From Aquamicrobium zhengzhouense (lineage in GTDB: Bacteria > Pseudomonadota > Alphaproteobacteria > Rhizobiales > Rhizobiaceae): DNA of 64,000 nucleotides. Of the stretch, positions 18,655-28,233 are shown piece after piece (position 1 is the stretch's first letter; the number at the start of each line of letters is the position of its first letter). The stretch is taken from positions 186,001-250,000 of the forward strand of contig NZ_JADGMQ010000004.1 of NCBI RefSeq assembly GCF_016124105.1. Reading direction: 5' to 3'. A model generated the notes under the pieces. The model did no database searches. It saw only the letters and a program-made list of their open reading frames with translations, and had not been told where the DNA came from. The translations under genes were made by a program, and so were the position numbers.

Positions 18655-20994
18655 ATGGCAAACGCGGACGCGTGGAGCGCGCCCGATGGGGAGTATCATG
18701 CGCGTCACTCAGCCGCTCAGACGGCGAGCCGGACGATGTCCGGTCGTGCGCGCATACTTGCAGCCCCTGTCTATCAGCGCCTCTTGGCGCTCGAGCCATA
18801 TCTGCGCCGTGTCGTCCCGGTCCTGATCATCGCCTTTCTCATCATGGTCGCGGGAACCCGCTGCCTTGCCCTTCTCGCTCAGCGCGACGACGTTGAACGC
18901 CTGGCCAACGGAACGCTCACCCTTGCCGCCGCGCAGATGACCCGCTCGATGGAGTTGGCTCAGCTACGCGCTGCCGATAGCACTCCTGATACCCAACCGG
19001 TTATTGAGGAGATCGCGGCCCAGGGCGCGTTAAGCACCAGTCATGTGCTCCTGATCACCGACGCCACGTTCTCCGTGCGGGCAGCCTCGCCTTCCGGCAC
19101 ACCTTGGATCGGCAAGCCACTCGACCGCATCATCCATGGCGGGCAGCCGCTCTTCCTGTTTGGCATCCGTGCCGGGGTGATGCAAGTTCACGTCGACGGG
19201 CAGCCATGGTTCGCGGCCATGGGGATCAGCGCCGACCGCAAATGGGCAACGGTCGCCCTGATCTCGCAGGCCGATGTCTTTGCAGACTGGCGGCGTACAG
19301 CGACGCTTAATGTAACCCTTTATGCGATCACGGCTCTCGTCCTGCTGATCGTCCTCTACGCCTATTTCGGCCAGGCAGCCCGCGCCCAGGCAGCTGACCG
19401 GCTCTATCTCGAAGCGCATGAGCGCGTCGACCTCGCACTTGTGCGCGGCCGCTGCGGCCTGTGGGACTGGGACATGGTCCGCGGCAAGATGTATTGGTCG
19501 CGTTCCATGTATGAGATGTTGGGTTACGAGCCCACCGAGGCCATGCTTTCCTTCGGCGTCGTGGCCGAGATCATTCATCCGGATGACGTTAATCTTTTCG
19601 GCCTCGCCAACCGCATTGTCGCTGGCGAGATCGACCAGATCGATCAGGTATTCCGGATGCGCCATGCGGACGGCCAGTGGATGTGGATCCGTGCCAAGGC
19701 GCAGGTGAACGATCCTGAGGCACCGGAAATGCACCTCATCGGTATCGCGGTTGATATTTCCGAACAGCGCCGTCTGGCGCAACGATCCGAAACCGCTGAC
19801 CTTCGGTTGCGTACCGCGATCGAGAGCATATCGGAATCTTTCGTCCTCTGGGATGCCTTCGACTGCCTGGTGATGTGCAACTCCAAGTACAAGCAGGATT
19901 ACGGGCTCAGCGATCAGGACGTCATTCCCGGAACGCCTCGCGAGAGGATCGAGCAGAAAATGATGGCGCGCGCGCATGAGCGGCGCCTCGCCAGCCCGAA
20001 TGGTCCTAACAGCGGCGCGACCTATGAGCGGCAGCTGGCGGATGGCAGATGGCTGCAGGTCAACGAACTTCGCACCCGCGACGGTGGCATGGTCTCCATC
20101 GGTGCCGACATCACCCAACTCAAGCAGCATCAGGAAAAGCTGACTGACAGCGAGCGGCGTCTCATGGCGACGATCCATGATCTTTCGTTAGCCAGACGCG
20201 CCGAAGGCGAGCGAACGGCAGAGCTCGTTGAACTGAACCGCAAATACATGAAGGAAACCGAGCGGGCCGAAGCTGCCAACCGCGCGAAATCGGAATTCCT
20301 CGCCAATATGAGCCATGAGCTGCGCACGCCACTCAACGCGATTATCGGCTTCTCTGAAATGATGCAGCAAGCTTATTTCGGGCCGCTCGGATCAGAGAAG
20401 TACGAAGAGTACGTCGCCGACATCCACTCATCTGGGCTCTACCTGCTGGGGGTGATCAACGACATTCTCGACATGTCGAAGATCGAGGCGGGGCAATTCT
20501 CGATCGAGCGCGAGCGCATCGACCTCCACCCGCTCATTCTTGAGACTGTGCGCGTCGTCTCTCTGCAGGCAGCGGAGAAATCGATCATGCTGACCACGCA
20601 GATCAGCGAAGGTCTCATGCTTCACGCTGACAGGCGCGCCATCAAGCAGATCGTCATCAATCTGCTGTCGAATGCCGTTAAGTTCACTGGCGTGGGTGGC
20701 AAGATCACCATGCGAGCCCGAAAGGTATCCGGCGCGATCATGCTGAGCATAGAGGACACCGGATGCGGCATTCCAAAGGATGCACTCAAAAAGCTCGGTC
20801 GTCCGTTCGAGCAGGTCCAGAACCAATTCTCGAAGAACCACACCGGTTCCGGCCTTGGCCTTGCAATCTCGCGATCGCTGGCTGAGCTTCACGGGGGCGC
20901 GTTGAAGATCCGCTCCACCGAGAATGTTGGCACAATCGTTTCGGTCCGCATCCCCATCAGGAACAAAAAAACTGTCGCCAAGAAAGCGGCTTGA
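18655..20994 (+). CDS. pleC: PAS-domain sensor histidine kinase, PleC-like
   Basis: 779 aa, inner membrane. A first membrane helix near 55-75 and a second near 218-243 enclose a periplasmic sensor region; two PAS/PAS-like domains follow (about 260-375 and 380-500), then HisKA with [20 protein letters not shown] (His554) and a HATPase with [17 protein letters not shown] and [13 protein letters not shown]. The [15 protein letters not shown] box is that of the PleC/DivJ/PdhS kinases that act on DivK. Its position next to glnE and a two-component pair matches what I recall for pleC in Sinorhizobium. Another PdhS-type paralogue is possible. Confidence 0.72.
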   Translation: MANADAWSAPDGEYHARHSAAQTASRTMSGRARILAAPVYQRLLALEPYLRRVVPVLIIAFLIMVAGTRCLALLAQRDDVERLANGTLTLAAAQMTRSMELAQLRAADSTPDTQPVIEEIAAQGALSTSHVLLITDATFSVRAASPSGTPWIGKPLDRIIHGGQPLFLFGIRAGVMQVHVDGQPWFAAMGISADRKWATVALISQADVFADWRRTATLNVTLYAITALVLLIVLYAYFGQAARAQAADRLYLEAHERVDLALVRGRCGLWDWDMVRGKMYWSRSMYEMLGYEPTEAMLSFGVVAEIIHPDDVNLFGLANRIVAGEIDQIDQVFRMRHADGQWMWIRAKAQVNDPEAPEMHLIGIAVDISEQRRLAQRSETADLRLRTAIESISESFVLWDAFDCLVMCNSKYKQDYGLSDQDVIPGTPRERIEQKMMARAHERRLASPNGPNSGATYERQLADGRWLQVNELRTRDGGMVSIGADITQLKQHQEKLTDSERRLMATIHDLSLARRAEGERTAELVELNRKYMKETERAEAANRAKSEFLANMSHELRTPLNAIIGFSEMMQQAYFGPLGSEKYEEYVADIHSSGLYLLGVINDILDMSKIEAGQFSIERERIDLHPLILETVRVVSLQAAEKSIMLTTQISEGLMLHADRRAIKQIVINLLSNAVKFTGVGGKITMRARKVSGAIMLSIEDTGCGIPKDALKKLGRPFEQVQNQFSKNHTGSGLGLAISRSLAELHGGALKIRSTENVGTIVSVRIPIRNKKTVAKKAA

Positions 20995-21005
20995 TCAGTT
21001 CCTGA

Positions 21006-23957
21006 TCAGCTCCGGCCGAGAAGTTCATCAAAGGCGGTTTTCACCTTCTCTGCCGTCTCCCTGATGTGAGCTTCGAGGACGCCAAGACTTGGCAGGTCGG
21101 TGCTTCGAAGAAGAAGATCGGCAAGGCCCGGTGGCACGTCGTCTGGATCCAACGGCCCGGTCAGGCAAAGCCTGACCATCTGGGTCAGCGCCAGATAGAG
21201 CTCATAAGCGCGAACGAGATCATCTCGCGTCTGCGGAGTACAGAGCCCTGCCGTCAACCTGCTGAGTGCATCTCCGGTAGAAGTTGGCGGCCATTCGCCG
21301 GGTTCAATGTGCCCTGTAAGCCGAGCACACTGAGCGATGAATTCGAGGTCGATCTGCCCCCCCTCGATAAGCTTCAGATCCCAGATGTTGCGGGCCGGCT
21401 TTTCACGGGCGATGGTGTCCCGCATTTCCCGCGCATCCTTGAAGATTGCCTGCTCGTCGCGCGGTAACGCAATGATCTGTGCAACCTCCTCATCGACAAC
21501 GCGGCGCAGCGCTTCGTCACCAGCAATTGCACGCCCGCGCGTCAGCGCCATATGCTCCCAAGTCCACGCTTCGGAGCGTTGGTATTTGCGGAACGCGTCA
21601 ATATGAGTTGCGACGGGCCCCTTGTTCCCCGATGGGCGAAGGCGCAGGTCGAGTTCGTACAGCACCCCCTCCGCCGTCGGTGCCGAAACCGCTGCAATCA
21701 AGCGCTGTGTAAGGCGACTGTAATAATGGGACGGTGCGAGCGGCTTCTCACCATCCGATTCCTCGGCATCTGGATCGTGACGATAGAGAAGGATGAGATC
21801 GACATCCGAGCCTGCAGTCAGTTCGCGGCTACCGAGTTTTCCCATCCCAAGTATCGCGACTTCGCCCCCAGGCACGCGGCCATGGCGGGCTGCAAACTCC
21901 GCCTCGACTGCCTCAAGCGCAGCACCAATGGTCAGGTCCGCCAGATCGGAAAAGGCCTTCCCCGCCCGCTCCGCATCAATCGCCCCCTTCATGAGGCGAA
22001 CACCGATCAGAAATTGTTGCTCGGCAGCGAATATCCTCAGACGGTCGAGTTTTTCTTCATGCAGTTCTGCGCCTTGCAGAAAGGCCTCAAGCCGGATTGC
22101 CAGATAGGCCTTGTTTGGAAGTTCTGACAAGATTGCAGGGTCAAGCAGCCCATCGAACACATGCGCACGACGCGTGATGATGGCCGCAAGTCGTGGCGCG
22201 GCGCCCATGATCGTCGCCAGAAGATCAAGCAAGGCCGGGTTGGACTGCAGCAATGAAAAGAGCTGTATCCCCGCTGGAAGGCCCGAGAGGAACTCATCAA
22301 AGCGCAGAATGGCTTCGTCTGCACGCTTTGTGCGGCCAAACGTTTCCAGAAGTGCGGGGGTCAACTCGGTCAGGCGTTCACGCGCGTCGGAAGACTGGGT
22401 CGCGCGGTAGCGCCCGAAGTGCCAGGTGCGGATGACACGGCAGATGTCGCTCGGCCTCGAAAAACCCAGTTCCGACAGCGTCTGGAGTGTCGAGGGATCA
22501 TCGACGTCACCGGTAAAGACGAGGTTCCCCACGCCGCGTGTCAGTTGCGGCGCAGTTTCGAACAGTGCAGCGTAATGGCTCTCAACCAGATGCAATGACT
22601 TGCGGAAGGCAGTCGAAAACTCTTCTGCACCAACAAAACCCACCATACGCGCAATCCGTTCGAGCCCGGCGTCGTCTTCCGGAAGATTGTGGGTTTGTTC
22701 GTCGGCCACCATCTGGATGGCATGCTCAACATCGCGAAGGAACCAGTACTGGGTCGCCAAAGCATTGCAGGCTTCCGGTGTAATCCACCCACGCTGAGCC
22801 AGTACCTTCAGCATCGGCACAGTTTCACGCCCTCTCAGTTCGGGGAACCGGCCACCGGCGATGAGCTGCTGCGTCTGGACGAAAAACTCGATCTCTCGGA
22901 TGCCACCGCGGCCAAGCTTGACGTTGTGCCCTTTGACCGCCACTTCCCCGTGACCCTTGTGGGCATGAATCTGGCGCTTGATGGAGTGGACGTCAGCGAT
23001 GGCTGCGTAGTCCATGTACTTGCGCCATACGTAAGGCGTCAGCTCTTTGAGGAACGCCTTTCCGGCTCCGATGTCACCTGCGACGGGTCGTGCCTTGATG
23101 ATTGCGGCACGCTCCCAGTTCTGACCGCGCCCTTCATAATAGATCAGCGCTGCCTCGACCGGGATGGCGAGCGGCGTTGAACCGGGATCGGGGCGCAAGC
23201 GCAGATCCGTGCGGAACACGTAGCCGTGCTCGGTCCTGTCCTGAAGGATGCGAACCAGGCGGCGCGTAAGGCGAACGAAGGTCTCCGTTGACTCATAAGG
23301 GTCCGGGATCGCCGGAGCGGCTGGATCAAAGAAGACGATGAGATCAATGTCGGAGGAAAAGTTGAGTTCGCGCGCGCCCAGCTTTCCCATGCCGAGGATG
23401 ATCCAGCCAGACTTATCGGCTGGCTTGGCTGGATCGGCAACGTTCAGCTTTCCAGATCGATGCGCATCCAAAAGCAGGAAATCTATCGCCGCGTTTACGC
23501 ACGCGTCCGCAAGGTCGCTGAGCCGTTTGACAGTAATCTCGGCGTCCGCGACGGCAGCGAGTTCTGCAAGGGCGATCAGAAAATGTGCTTCGCCCTTGGC
23601 CTCGCGCAACGCCTTCATGAGCCCCGTCTCGGTCTGCCCCTCCAGGATGCCGAGCCCGCGGATGAGGATGTTCAGTTCGGTAAGCCGATCGTCCAGCCGC
23701 ACCGAATAGAGCCTTTCGAGCGAACCGGGCCAACGACGCGCGCAGTCGCGCAGGAAAGGTGACAGGTTGAAGGCAGCAGCGAGGAAATTCGCTAATGGCG
23801 ATGATCCCTCAAGCAAATTCGCGGTCTGAACGAACCCAGCTTCACGTGCACGCTCGGCGAGATCAGCGATCTCTTGGGCAGCAATATCAGCATCTAGAGG
23901 TGTGAGGGAACTTGCGGGTGCTCCGAACCAGATCTCGCCGTCGTCACCGTTGCTCAT
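21006..23957 (-). CDS. glnE: Bifunctional glutamine-synthetase adenylyltransferase/deadenylase
   Basis: 983 aa, cytoplasmic. It adds or removes AMP on glutamine synthetase under PII control, setting nitrogen assimilation. It has two nucleotidyltransferase domains, each with the metal-binding DxD: the N-terminal deadenylase ILGMGKLGARELNFSSDIDL and the C-terminal adenylyltransferase ILGMGKLGSRELTAGSDVDL, each followed by a helical GlnE/PII-uridylyl linker. Full length. Its ATG overlaps the 3' end of the upstream kinase gene by 14 bases, so it is translationally coupled to the two-component pair. The stop lies 12 bases from that of the convergent pleC-like gene. Confidence 0.95.
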   Translation of the reverse strand: MSNGDDGEIWFGAPASSLTPLDADIAAQEIADLAERAREAGFVQTANLLEGSSPLANFLAAAFNLSPFLRDCARRWPGSLERLYSVRLDDRLTELNILIRGLGILEGQTETGLMKALREAKGEAHFLIALAELAAVADAEITVKRLSDLADACVNAAIDFLLLDAHRSGKLNVADPAKPADKSGWIILGMGKLGARELNFSSDIDLIVFFDPAAPAIPDPYESTETFVRLTRRLVRILQDRTEHGYVFRTDLRLRPDPGSTPLAIPVEAALIYYEGRGQNWERAAIIKARPVAGDIGAGKAFLKELTPYVWRKYMDYAAIADVHSIKRQIHAHKGHGEVAVKGHNVKLGRGGIREIEFFVQTQQLIAGGRFPELRGRETVPMLKVLAQRGWITPEACNALATQYWFLRDVEHAIQMVADEQTHNLPEDDAGLERIARMVGFVGAEEFSTAFRKSLHLVESHYAALFETAPQLTRGVGNLVFTGDVDDPSTLQTLSELGFSRPSDICRVIRTWHFGRYRATQSSDARERLTELTPALLETFGRTKRADEAILRFDEFLSGLPAGIQLFSLLQSNPALLDLLATIMGAAPRLAAIITRRAHVFDGLLDPAILSELPNKAYLAIRLEAFLQGAELHEEKLDRLRIFAAEQQFLIGVRLMKGAIDAERAGKAFSDLADLTIGAALEAVEAEFAARHGRVPGGEVAILGMGKLGSRELTAGSDVDLILLYRHDPDAEESDGEKPLAPSHYYSRLTQRLIAAVSAPTAEGVLYELDLRLRPSGNKGPVATHIDAFRKYQRSEAWTWEHMALTRGRAIAGDEALRRVVDEEVAQIIALPRDEQAIFKDAREMRDTIAREKPARNIWDLKLIEGGQIDLEFIAQCARLTGHIEPGEWPPTSTGDALSRLTAGLCTPQTRDDLVRAYELYLALTQMVRLCLTGPLDPDDVPPGLADLLLRSTDLPSLGVLEAHIRETAEKVKTAFDELLGRS

Positions 23958-25386
23958 TGATCCGCGAATCCTCTCGGAAAATCATCTTGACTGATAGTCC
24001 GGGGTTTCGACCGGATAATTCAAGTCGTCCGCGATGAAATTCCATCACCGCCTTGGCGAGACTGAGACCCAACCCCGAGCCGGGCTGGGAGCGACTACGC
24101 TCAAGTCGAACGAAGCGCTCTGTGGCCCGATCATGATCATCCTCAGGGATACCGGGCCCGTTATCTGCGACCTCGACCGCGACACCGTCATCGCTTCGAC
24201 GCAGGCTGACCAGCACGCGCGGCGCTTCGCCGGAGCCGGCGGAATATTTGATGGCGTTGTCAACGATATTGGACAGCGCCTGCGCTACCAGCTCGCGATT
24301 GGCGGTGATCGTTGCATCCCCCTGGACCGATGCCTCGATAAGGACGCCCAGCTCCTCTGCGACCGGTTCGTAAAGCTCGACAACGTCAGCGACAGTCCGC
24401 GCGAGGTCCACCGGAACAGTCTGCTCAGAAGAATATCCAGCTTCCAGTCGCGAGATCATCAAAATCGCATTGAAAGTACGGATCAACTGGTCCGACTCGC
24501 TGATCGTCGCCTCCAGCGCCTCACGGTAGTCCTTTTCCTCCAGATCGCCCGCCAGCGCGACTTCAGCGCGATTTCGCAGCCGCGTCAGCGGTGTCTTCAA
24601 ATCATGCGCAATGTTGTCCGAGACCTGTTTCAAGCCGTCATTCAGCCGAGCGATACGCGCCAACATCACATTCAGGTTTTCCGACAGGCGGTCGAATTCG
24701 TCTCCGGAACCGTTTACCGGCAAGCGGCCGGTCAGATCGCCGCCCATGATACGCCTGCTGGCTTCGGAGACAGTATCAATCCGGCGCAAGGCACGGCGTC
24801 CAACGAAAAACCAGATGACCGCAGCCCCGATGCCCATCATGCCAAAAGCGAGAATGAGGGAGCGATTGACGATGTCGCGAACGATCTGTGGTTCGCCAAG
24901 ATCGCGTCCTACCAGGAGGATCATCTGGTTGGGAAGGCGAAGCACCAGCGCAACCGCCTGATGCCCGGTGGCTTGGATTTCCGCCCCCTCTACTGGTGGA
25001 GGGCTTACGGCGGATCCACGGTCACCGTACCGGCGGTAAGCGAAGGGGCGCGGAGTCCAGCCATCTGCCTCAAGAACCCCTGGCTCGATGCTGTCGACGT
25101 TGCCAGACAGAATGCGGCCATTGACGTCCGCAAGAAGATAGAGATTGGCTCCAGGCTGGCGGGACCTCGTTTCGACAAAACGCACCAGAGCTGGGAGGCT
25201 CCCCCGCTGGTAGGCGCGCGCGAGGCTTTGCATTTCCTCCGCGATCGTCTCTTGGGTCTGAGCTGTCAGCATGCTGACTGACAAAGTCGACATGTAGAAG
25301 ACGAGCACTCCGGCGCAGAGAGCGAACAGGACCATGAACATGGCCGTCAGCCGGGCGGCCGTGGTGCGGAGAACTGCGGGCAGCAT
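23944..25386 (-). CDS. Sensor histidine kinase of an OmpR-type two-component system
   Basis: 480 aa, inner membrane. Two membrane helices (about 12-38 and 178-200) flank a periplasmic domain of about 140 residues; then come HAMP, HisKA with NIAHDLKTPLTRLRNRAE (His261), and a HATPase with NIVDNAIKYS, DNGPGIPEDD and GSGLGLSLAKAV. It begins two bases after the regulator's stop and overlaps glnE. The signal is unknown; being read with degP upstream and glnE downstream hints at envelope or nitrogen sensing, but that is only context. Confidence 0.9.
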   Translation of the reverse strand: MLPAVLRTTAARLTAMFMVLFALCAGVLVFYMSTLSVSMLTAQTQETIAEEMQSLARAYQRGSLPALVRFVETRSRQPGANLYLLADVNGRILSGNVDSIEPGVLEADGWTPRPFAYRRYGDRGSAVSPPPVEGAEIQATGHQAVALVLRLPNQMILLVGRDLGEPQIVRDIVNRSLILAFGMMGIGAAVIWFFVGRRALRRIDTVSEASRRIMGGDLTGRLPVNGSGDEFDRLSENLNVMLARIARLNDGLKQVSDNIAHDLKTPLTRLRNRAEVALAGDLEEKDYREALEATISESDQLIRTFNAILMISRLEAGYSSEQTVPVDLARTVADVVELYEPVAEELGVLIEASVQGDATITANRELVAQALSNIVDNAIKYSAGSGEAPRVLVSLRRSDDGVAVEVADNGPGIPEDDHDRATERFVRLERSRSQPGSGLGLSLAKAVMEFHRGRLELSGRNPGLSVKMIFREDSRINEQR

Positions 25387-25388
25387 GA

Positions 25389-26063
25389 TCAGCCCGCCTT
25401 GAGCATGTAACCGGCGCCCCTGACGGTGTGCAGCACCGGGGTCTCATACCCCTTCTCGATCTTGGAGCGCAGCCGCGAGACGTGGACGTCGATCACATTG
25501 GTCTGTGGGTCGAAGTGATAGTCCCACACATTCTCGAGCAGCATCGTGCGCGTGACGACTTGGCCCGCGTGGCGCATCAGATATTCCAGAAGGCGGAATT
25601 CGCGTGGCTGCAGCGGTATCTCGTTCCCCGCCCGCTTCACCGTATGTGACAAGCGATCCAACTCTAGGTCGCCAACGCGATATACGGTTTCCACTTCTCG
25701 TGGACTGCCTCGCCGTTCGAGCACTTCAACACGCGCGAGAAGTTCCGTGAATGCGTATGGCTTCGTCAGATAATCATCGCCTCCGGCGCGAAGACCGGTC
25801 ACGCGATCATCCACCTCGCCCAGCGCTGACAGGATGAGGACCGGGGTTTTGATGTCCCTTGCGCGCAGCCCTGAGATGACCGACAGCCCATCCCGTTGGG
25901 GCAGCATCCGATCGACAACGAGAACATCATAGCTGCCCTCAAGCGCAAGCTGATATCCTGTGTCCCCGTCATGGGCGACATGCGCGTTGTGCCCGGCTTC
26001 GCTCAGCGCTTTCTGCAGGTACTCCGCAGCTTCGCGGTCATCTTCGATCAAGAGAATCTTCAT
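25389..26063 (-). CDS. OmpR-type response regulator
   Basis: 224 aa. A receiver domain (MKILLIEDDREAAEYL, phospho-acceptor Asp51 in VVDRMLPQRDG, Lys in YLTKPYAF) is joined to an OmpR/PhoB winged helix (QPREFRLLEYLMRH, NVIDVHVSRLRSKIEKG, TVRGAGYMLKAG). It pairs with the kinase that follows. ATG 26063 is chosen because the receiver starts there. No ribosome site is visible, and the -10-like TATAGT ends just six bases before the ATG, so the message may be leaderless. A terminator separates it from degP upstream, so it has its own promoter. Confidence 0.9.
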   Translation of the reverse strand: MKILLIEDDREAAEYLQKALSEAGHNAHVAHDGDTGYQLALEGSYDVLVVDRMLPQRDGLSVISGLRARDIKTPVLILSALGEVDDRVTGLRAGGDDYLTKPYAFTELLARVEVLERRGSPREVETVYRVGDLELDRLSHTVKRAGNEIPLQPREFRLLEYLMRHAGQVVTRTMLLENVWDYHFDPQTNVIDVHVSRLRSKIEKGYETPVLHTVRGAGYMLKAG

Positions 26064-26084
26064 AGCGGGACTATACGCGAAAAC

Positions 26085-26119
26085 AGGAAAAGGCGACGGC
26101 CTCGAGGAGACCGTCGCCT
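26085..26119 (-). terminator. Intrinsic terminator behind degP
   Basis: Minus strand: stem AGGCGACGG / CCGTCGCCT (nine perfect pairs, 11-base loop) followed by TTTTCCTGTTTT. It lies 18 bases past the degP stop and before the response regulator, and closes the degP transcript. Confidence 0.85.
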
Positions 26120-26136
26120 GAGTTTCGGTTAACAGA

Positions 26137-27657
26137 TCAGCTGATCGGCAGCGGTACGAAGTGGTTGCTGTCGTTACGGTTGACCTGAAGCAGAACCGCC
26201 TTGCGGCCCGCCTTTGATGCATCCTCGACAGCCTTGCCGATATCGTCACCACTCGTCACAAGGTTCGAGTTGATAGCAACGATCACATCGCCAGCGCGGA
26301 TATCGCGTTCGCCAGCGGGGCTATCTGGTTCAACTGCGGTCACCACGACGCCTTTGCCGTCTTCAGCCGGAGTAACGGTGATGCCGAGGTCCTCCAGCGC
26401 CGTCGCCGCCGTCGAGCTGTCATCCGACGAGGTGGTCGCCTTCGCAGTCTGGTTCGGCAACTCTCCAAGCTTGACCTGGAGTTTTTCTTCCTTGCCCGCG
26501 CGCCACAAAGTCACCTCGACCTGCTCGCCAGGTGCGAAACCGCCGATGGTGCGAGCAAGTTCACGCGGGCTTGAAACCGCACGGTCGTTCACCGCTGTTA
26601 CGACGTCGCCTGCCTTAATGCCGGCTTCCCGGCCGGGACCATCCGCCTGTGCATCGGTAACAAGCGCGCCTTTCGCATTCTCAAGGCCAATCGATTCGGC
26701 GATCTCGTCTGTAATAGGCTGGATTTGAACGCCCAGCCAGCCACGCATAACGGCACCGTTCTCCATCAGATTGGTCACGACCTGATTTGCCGTTGAGGCC
26801 GGAATTGCGAACGCGATACCGACATTGCCGCCGGACGGAGAGAAGATGGCCGTGTTCACGCCCACCACCTCACCGTTGAGGTTGAAGGCAGGACCACCCG
26901 AATTGCCACGGTTCACTGCAGCATCAATCTGGATGAAGTCATCGTAAAGCGTGGCGCCGATGTCGCGACCACGAGCTGACACGATACCTGCAGTCACCGT
27001 GCCACCGAGACCAAACGGGTTACCGACCGCGACGACCCAATCGCCAACGCGAACCTTTGAATCGTCAGCAAAAGCTACGTAGGTGAATTCCTCGTCAGCA
27101 TCGACTTTCAGCACGGCGAGATCGGTACGTGGATCTGTGCCAACGAGCTTGGCGTCGAACTCATCGCCATCCTGCGTCACGATAACAAACTCAGAACCGC
27201 CTTCGACCACATGGTTGTTGGTCACAAGATAGCCGTCACCGGAAATGAAGAAGCCCGAGCCTTGGGCAACAGGCCGCGCACGCTCGCGCTCGCGACGTTC
27301 ACGCGGGCGATCACCACGGAAATCTCGGTCACCACGGAACTCGCGGAAAAAGCGGTAAAGGGGATGATCACGGGGTAGATCTTCAAAGCCCGGCATTCCG
27401 AATGAGAAGTTGTTGCCACGCTCGCTTGCCGGGTTGACCTTGGCCTGAACCCTGACGCTGACCACGGCAGGCGTGACCTTCTCGACCACGTCCGCAAAGC
27501 CAACGCTCTGAACACCCTCAACCCTGACCGCGTCGGCATAGGAAGGCAGTGACCCGGACGTCACCGCGCCGAAGCCGATCACGCTGGCGAGCGCTACCGA
27601 CGCTGCCGCCGTGAGCCAACGACCGCGCATCTTCGAAACAGTCTTGTTCTGGTTCAT
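26137..27657 (-). CDS. degP: DegP/HtrA-type periplasmic serine protease
   Basis: 506 aa. It degrades or refolds damaged envelope proteins. An N-terminal signal peptide/anchor (about 13-43) leads to a trypsin-like domain with the triad in VTNNHVVEGG, DPRTDLAVLKVD and RGNSGGPAF (Ser253), then two PDZ domains (about 300-390 and 415-500). An Arg/Asp-rich insert (about 105-130, FRGDRDFRGDRPRERRERER) takes the place of the Q-linker. The gene is downstream of the cytochrome c maturation operon with a 105-base gap containing symmetric sequences, and is followed by a strong terminator. Confidence 0.93.
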   Translation of the reverse strand: MNQNKTVSKMRGRWLTAAASVALASVIGFGAVTSGSLPSYADAVRVEGVQSVGFADVVEKVTPAVVSVRVQAKVNPASERGNNFSFGMPGFEDLPRDHPLYRFFREFRGDRDFRGDRPRERRERERARPVAQGSGFFISGDGYLVTNNHVVEGGSEFVIVTQDGDEFDAKLVGTDPRTDLAVLKVDADEEFTYVAFADDSKVRVGDWVVAVGNPFGLGGTVTAGIVSARGRDIGATLYDDFIQIDAAVNRGNSGGPAFNLNGEVVGVNTAIFSPSGGNVGIAFAIPASTANQVVTNLMENGAVMRGWLGVQIQPITDEIAESIGLENAKGALVTDAQADGPGREAGIKAGDVVTAVNDRAVSSPRELARTIGGFAPGEQVEVTLWRAGKEEKLQVKLGELPNQTAKATTSSDDSSTAATALEDLGITVTPAEDGKGVVVTAVEPDSPAGERDIRAGDVIVAINSNLVTSGDDIGKAVEDASKAGRKAVLLQVNRNDSNHFVPLPIS

Positions 27658-27677
27658 CTCTTTGTCCCTGGTGAGTT

Positions 27678-27701
27678 CGTTGATGCATTTGCATCGTTGA
27701 T
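27678..27701. promoter_or_regulatory. Operator-like palindrome flanked by direct repeats before degP
   Basis: A palindrome GATGCA-TT-TGCATC (27682-27695) overlaps two CGTTGAT direct repeats (27678-27684 and 27695-27701, 17 bases apart), all 21-45 bases before the degP start. The arrangement suggests regulator binding; no family is assigned. Confidence 0.35.
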
Positions 27702-27762
27702 CACAGAGATAGGCGCGTGAACCTTACGGCGCCATTTCCAGAGCATGAAACTTTTGTAATCT

Positions 27763-28233
27763 TCAGGAAGGATCCTTATCCGCTCTTCCGAGGATCTCCT
27801 TGAGGCGCTGCTCCTCTTCTTCGGAGAGGCGTAAGGAATTCGCCTTCTGCGGGCGACCGGCCCGTGAGAAAAGGAAGACGCCACCAAGAAGAAGCAACGC
27901 TACCGGCGCTCCCCAGAGAGCAGCATTCTGAATGCTGAAACGCGGCTTCAGCAGCACGAATTCGCCGTATCTCGACACCACGTAATCAAGCACTTCCTCA
28001 TCGGTCTCGCCGGCGACCAGCCGTTCGCGCACGAGAACGCGCAAATCGCGAGCAAGCTCCGCGTCCGAATCATCGATCGACTGGTTCTGACAGACCATGC
28101 ACCGAAGCCCGGCAGACAAGTTTCTCGCGCGCTGCTCCAGTGCGGGATCAGCGAGGATCTCCGACGGTTGGACGGCGAGTGCTGGCACAGCAAGCGCCAA
28201 CCATAGAGCTGAAATTGCTGCCAGCTTCTTCAT
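27763..28233 (-). CDS. ccmH: Cytochrome c maturation protein CcmH/CycL
   Basis: 156 aa. A periplasmic thiol-reducing subunit that prepares apocytochrome c for heme attachment. It has a signal peptide 1-20, the redox motif LRCMVC (Cys45, Cys48) within [14 protein letters not shown], and a C-terminal membrane helix ([19 protein letters not shown]). It overlaps the ccmF stop as ATGA, so it is coupled in translation. It is the last gene of the cycHJKL-type operon. Upstream in-frame codons lie inside ccmF and are rejected because the signal peptide begins at 28233. Confidence 0.93.
   Translation of the reverse strand: MKKLAAISALWLALAVPALAVQPSEILADPALEQRARNLSAGLRCMVCQNQSIDDSDAELARDLRVLVRERLVAGETDEEVLDYVVSRYGEFVLLKPRFSIQNAALWGAPVALLLLGGVFLFSRAGRPQKANSLRLSEEEEQRLKEILGRADKDPS

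Noticed and set aside
24034-25281. A 415-codon plus-strand frame opposite the sensor kinase; similar long frames opposite the ETF oxidoreductase (9846-10940), the carboxylase (648-1814) and the divJ-like gene (55680-56864)
   Set aside because: All are mirror images of well-supported genes with no domain of their own or ribosome site.
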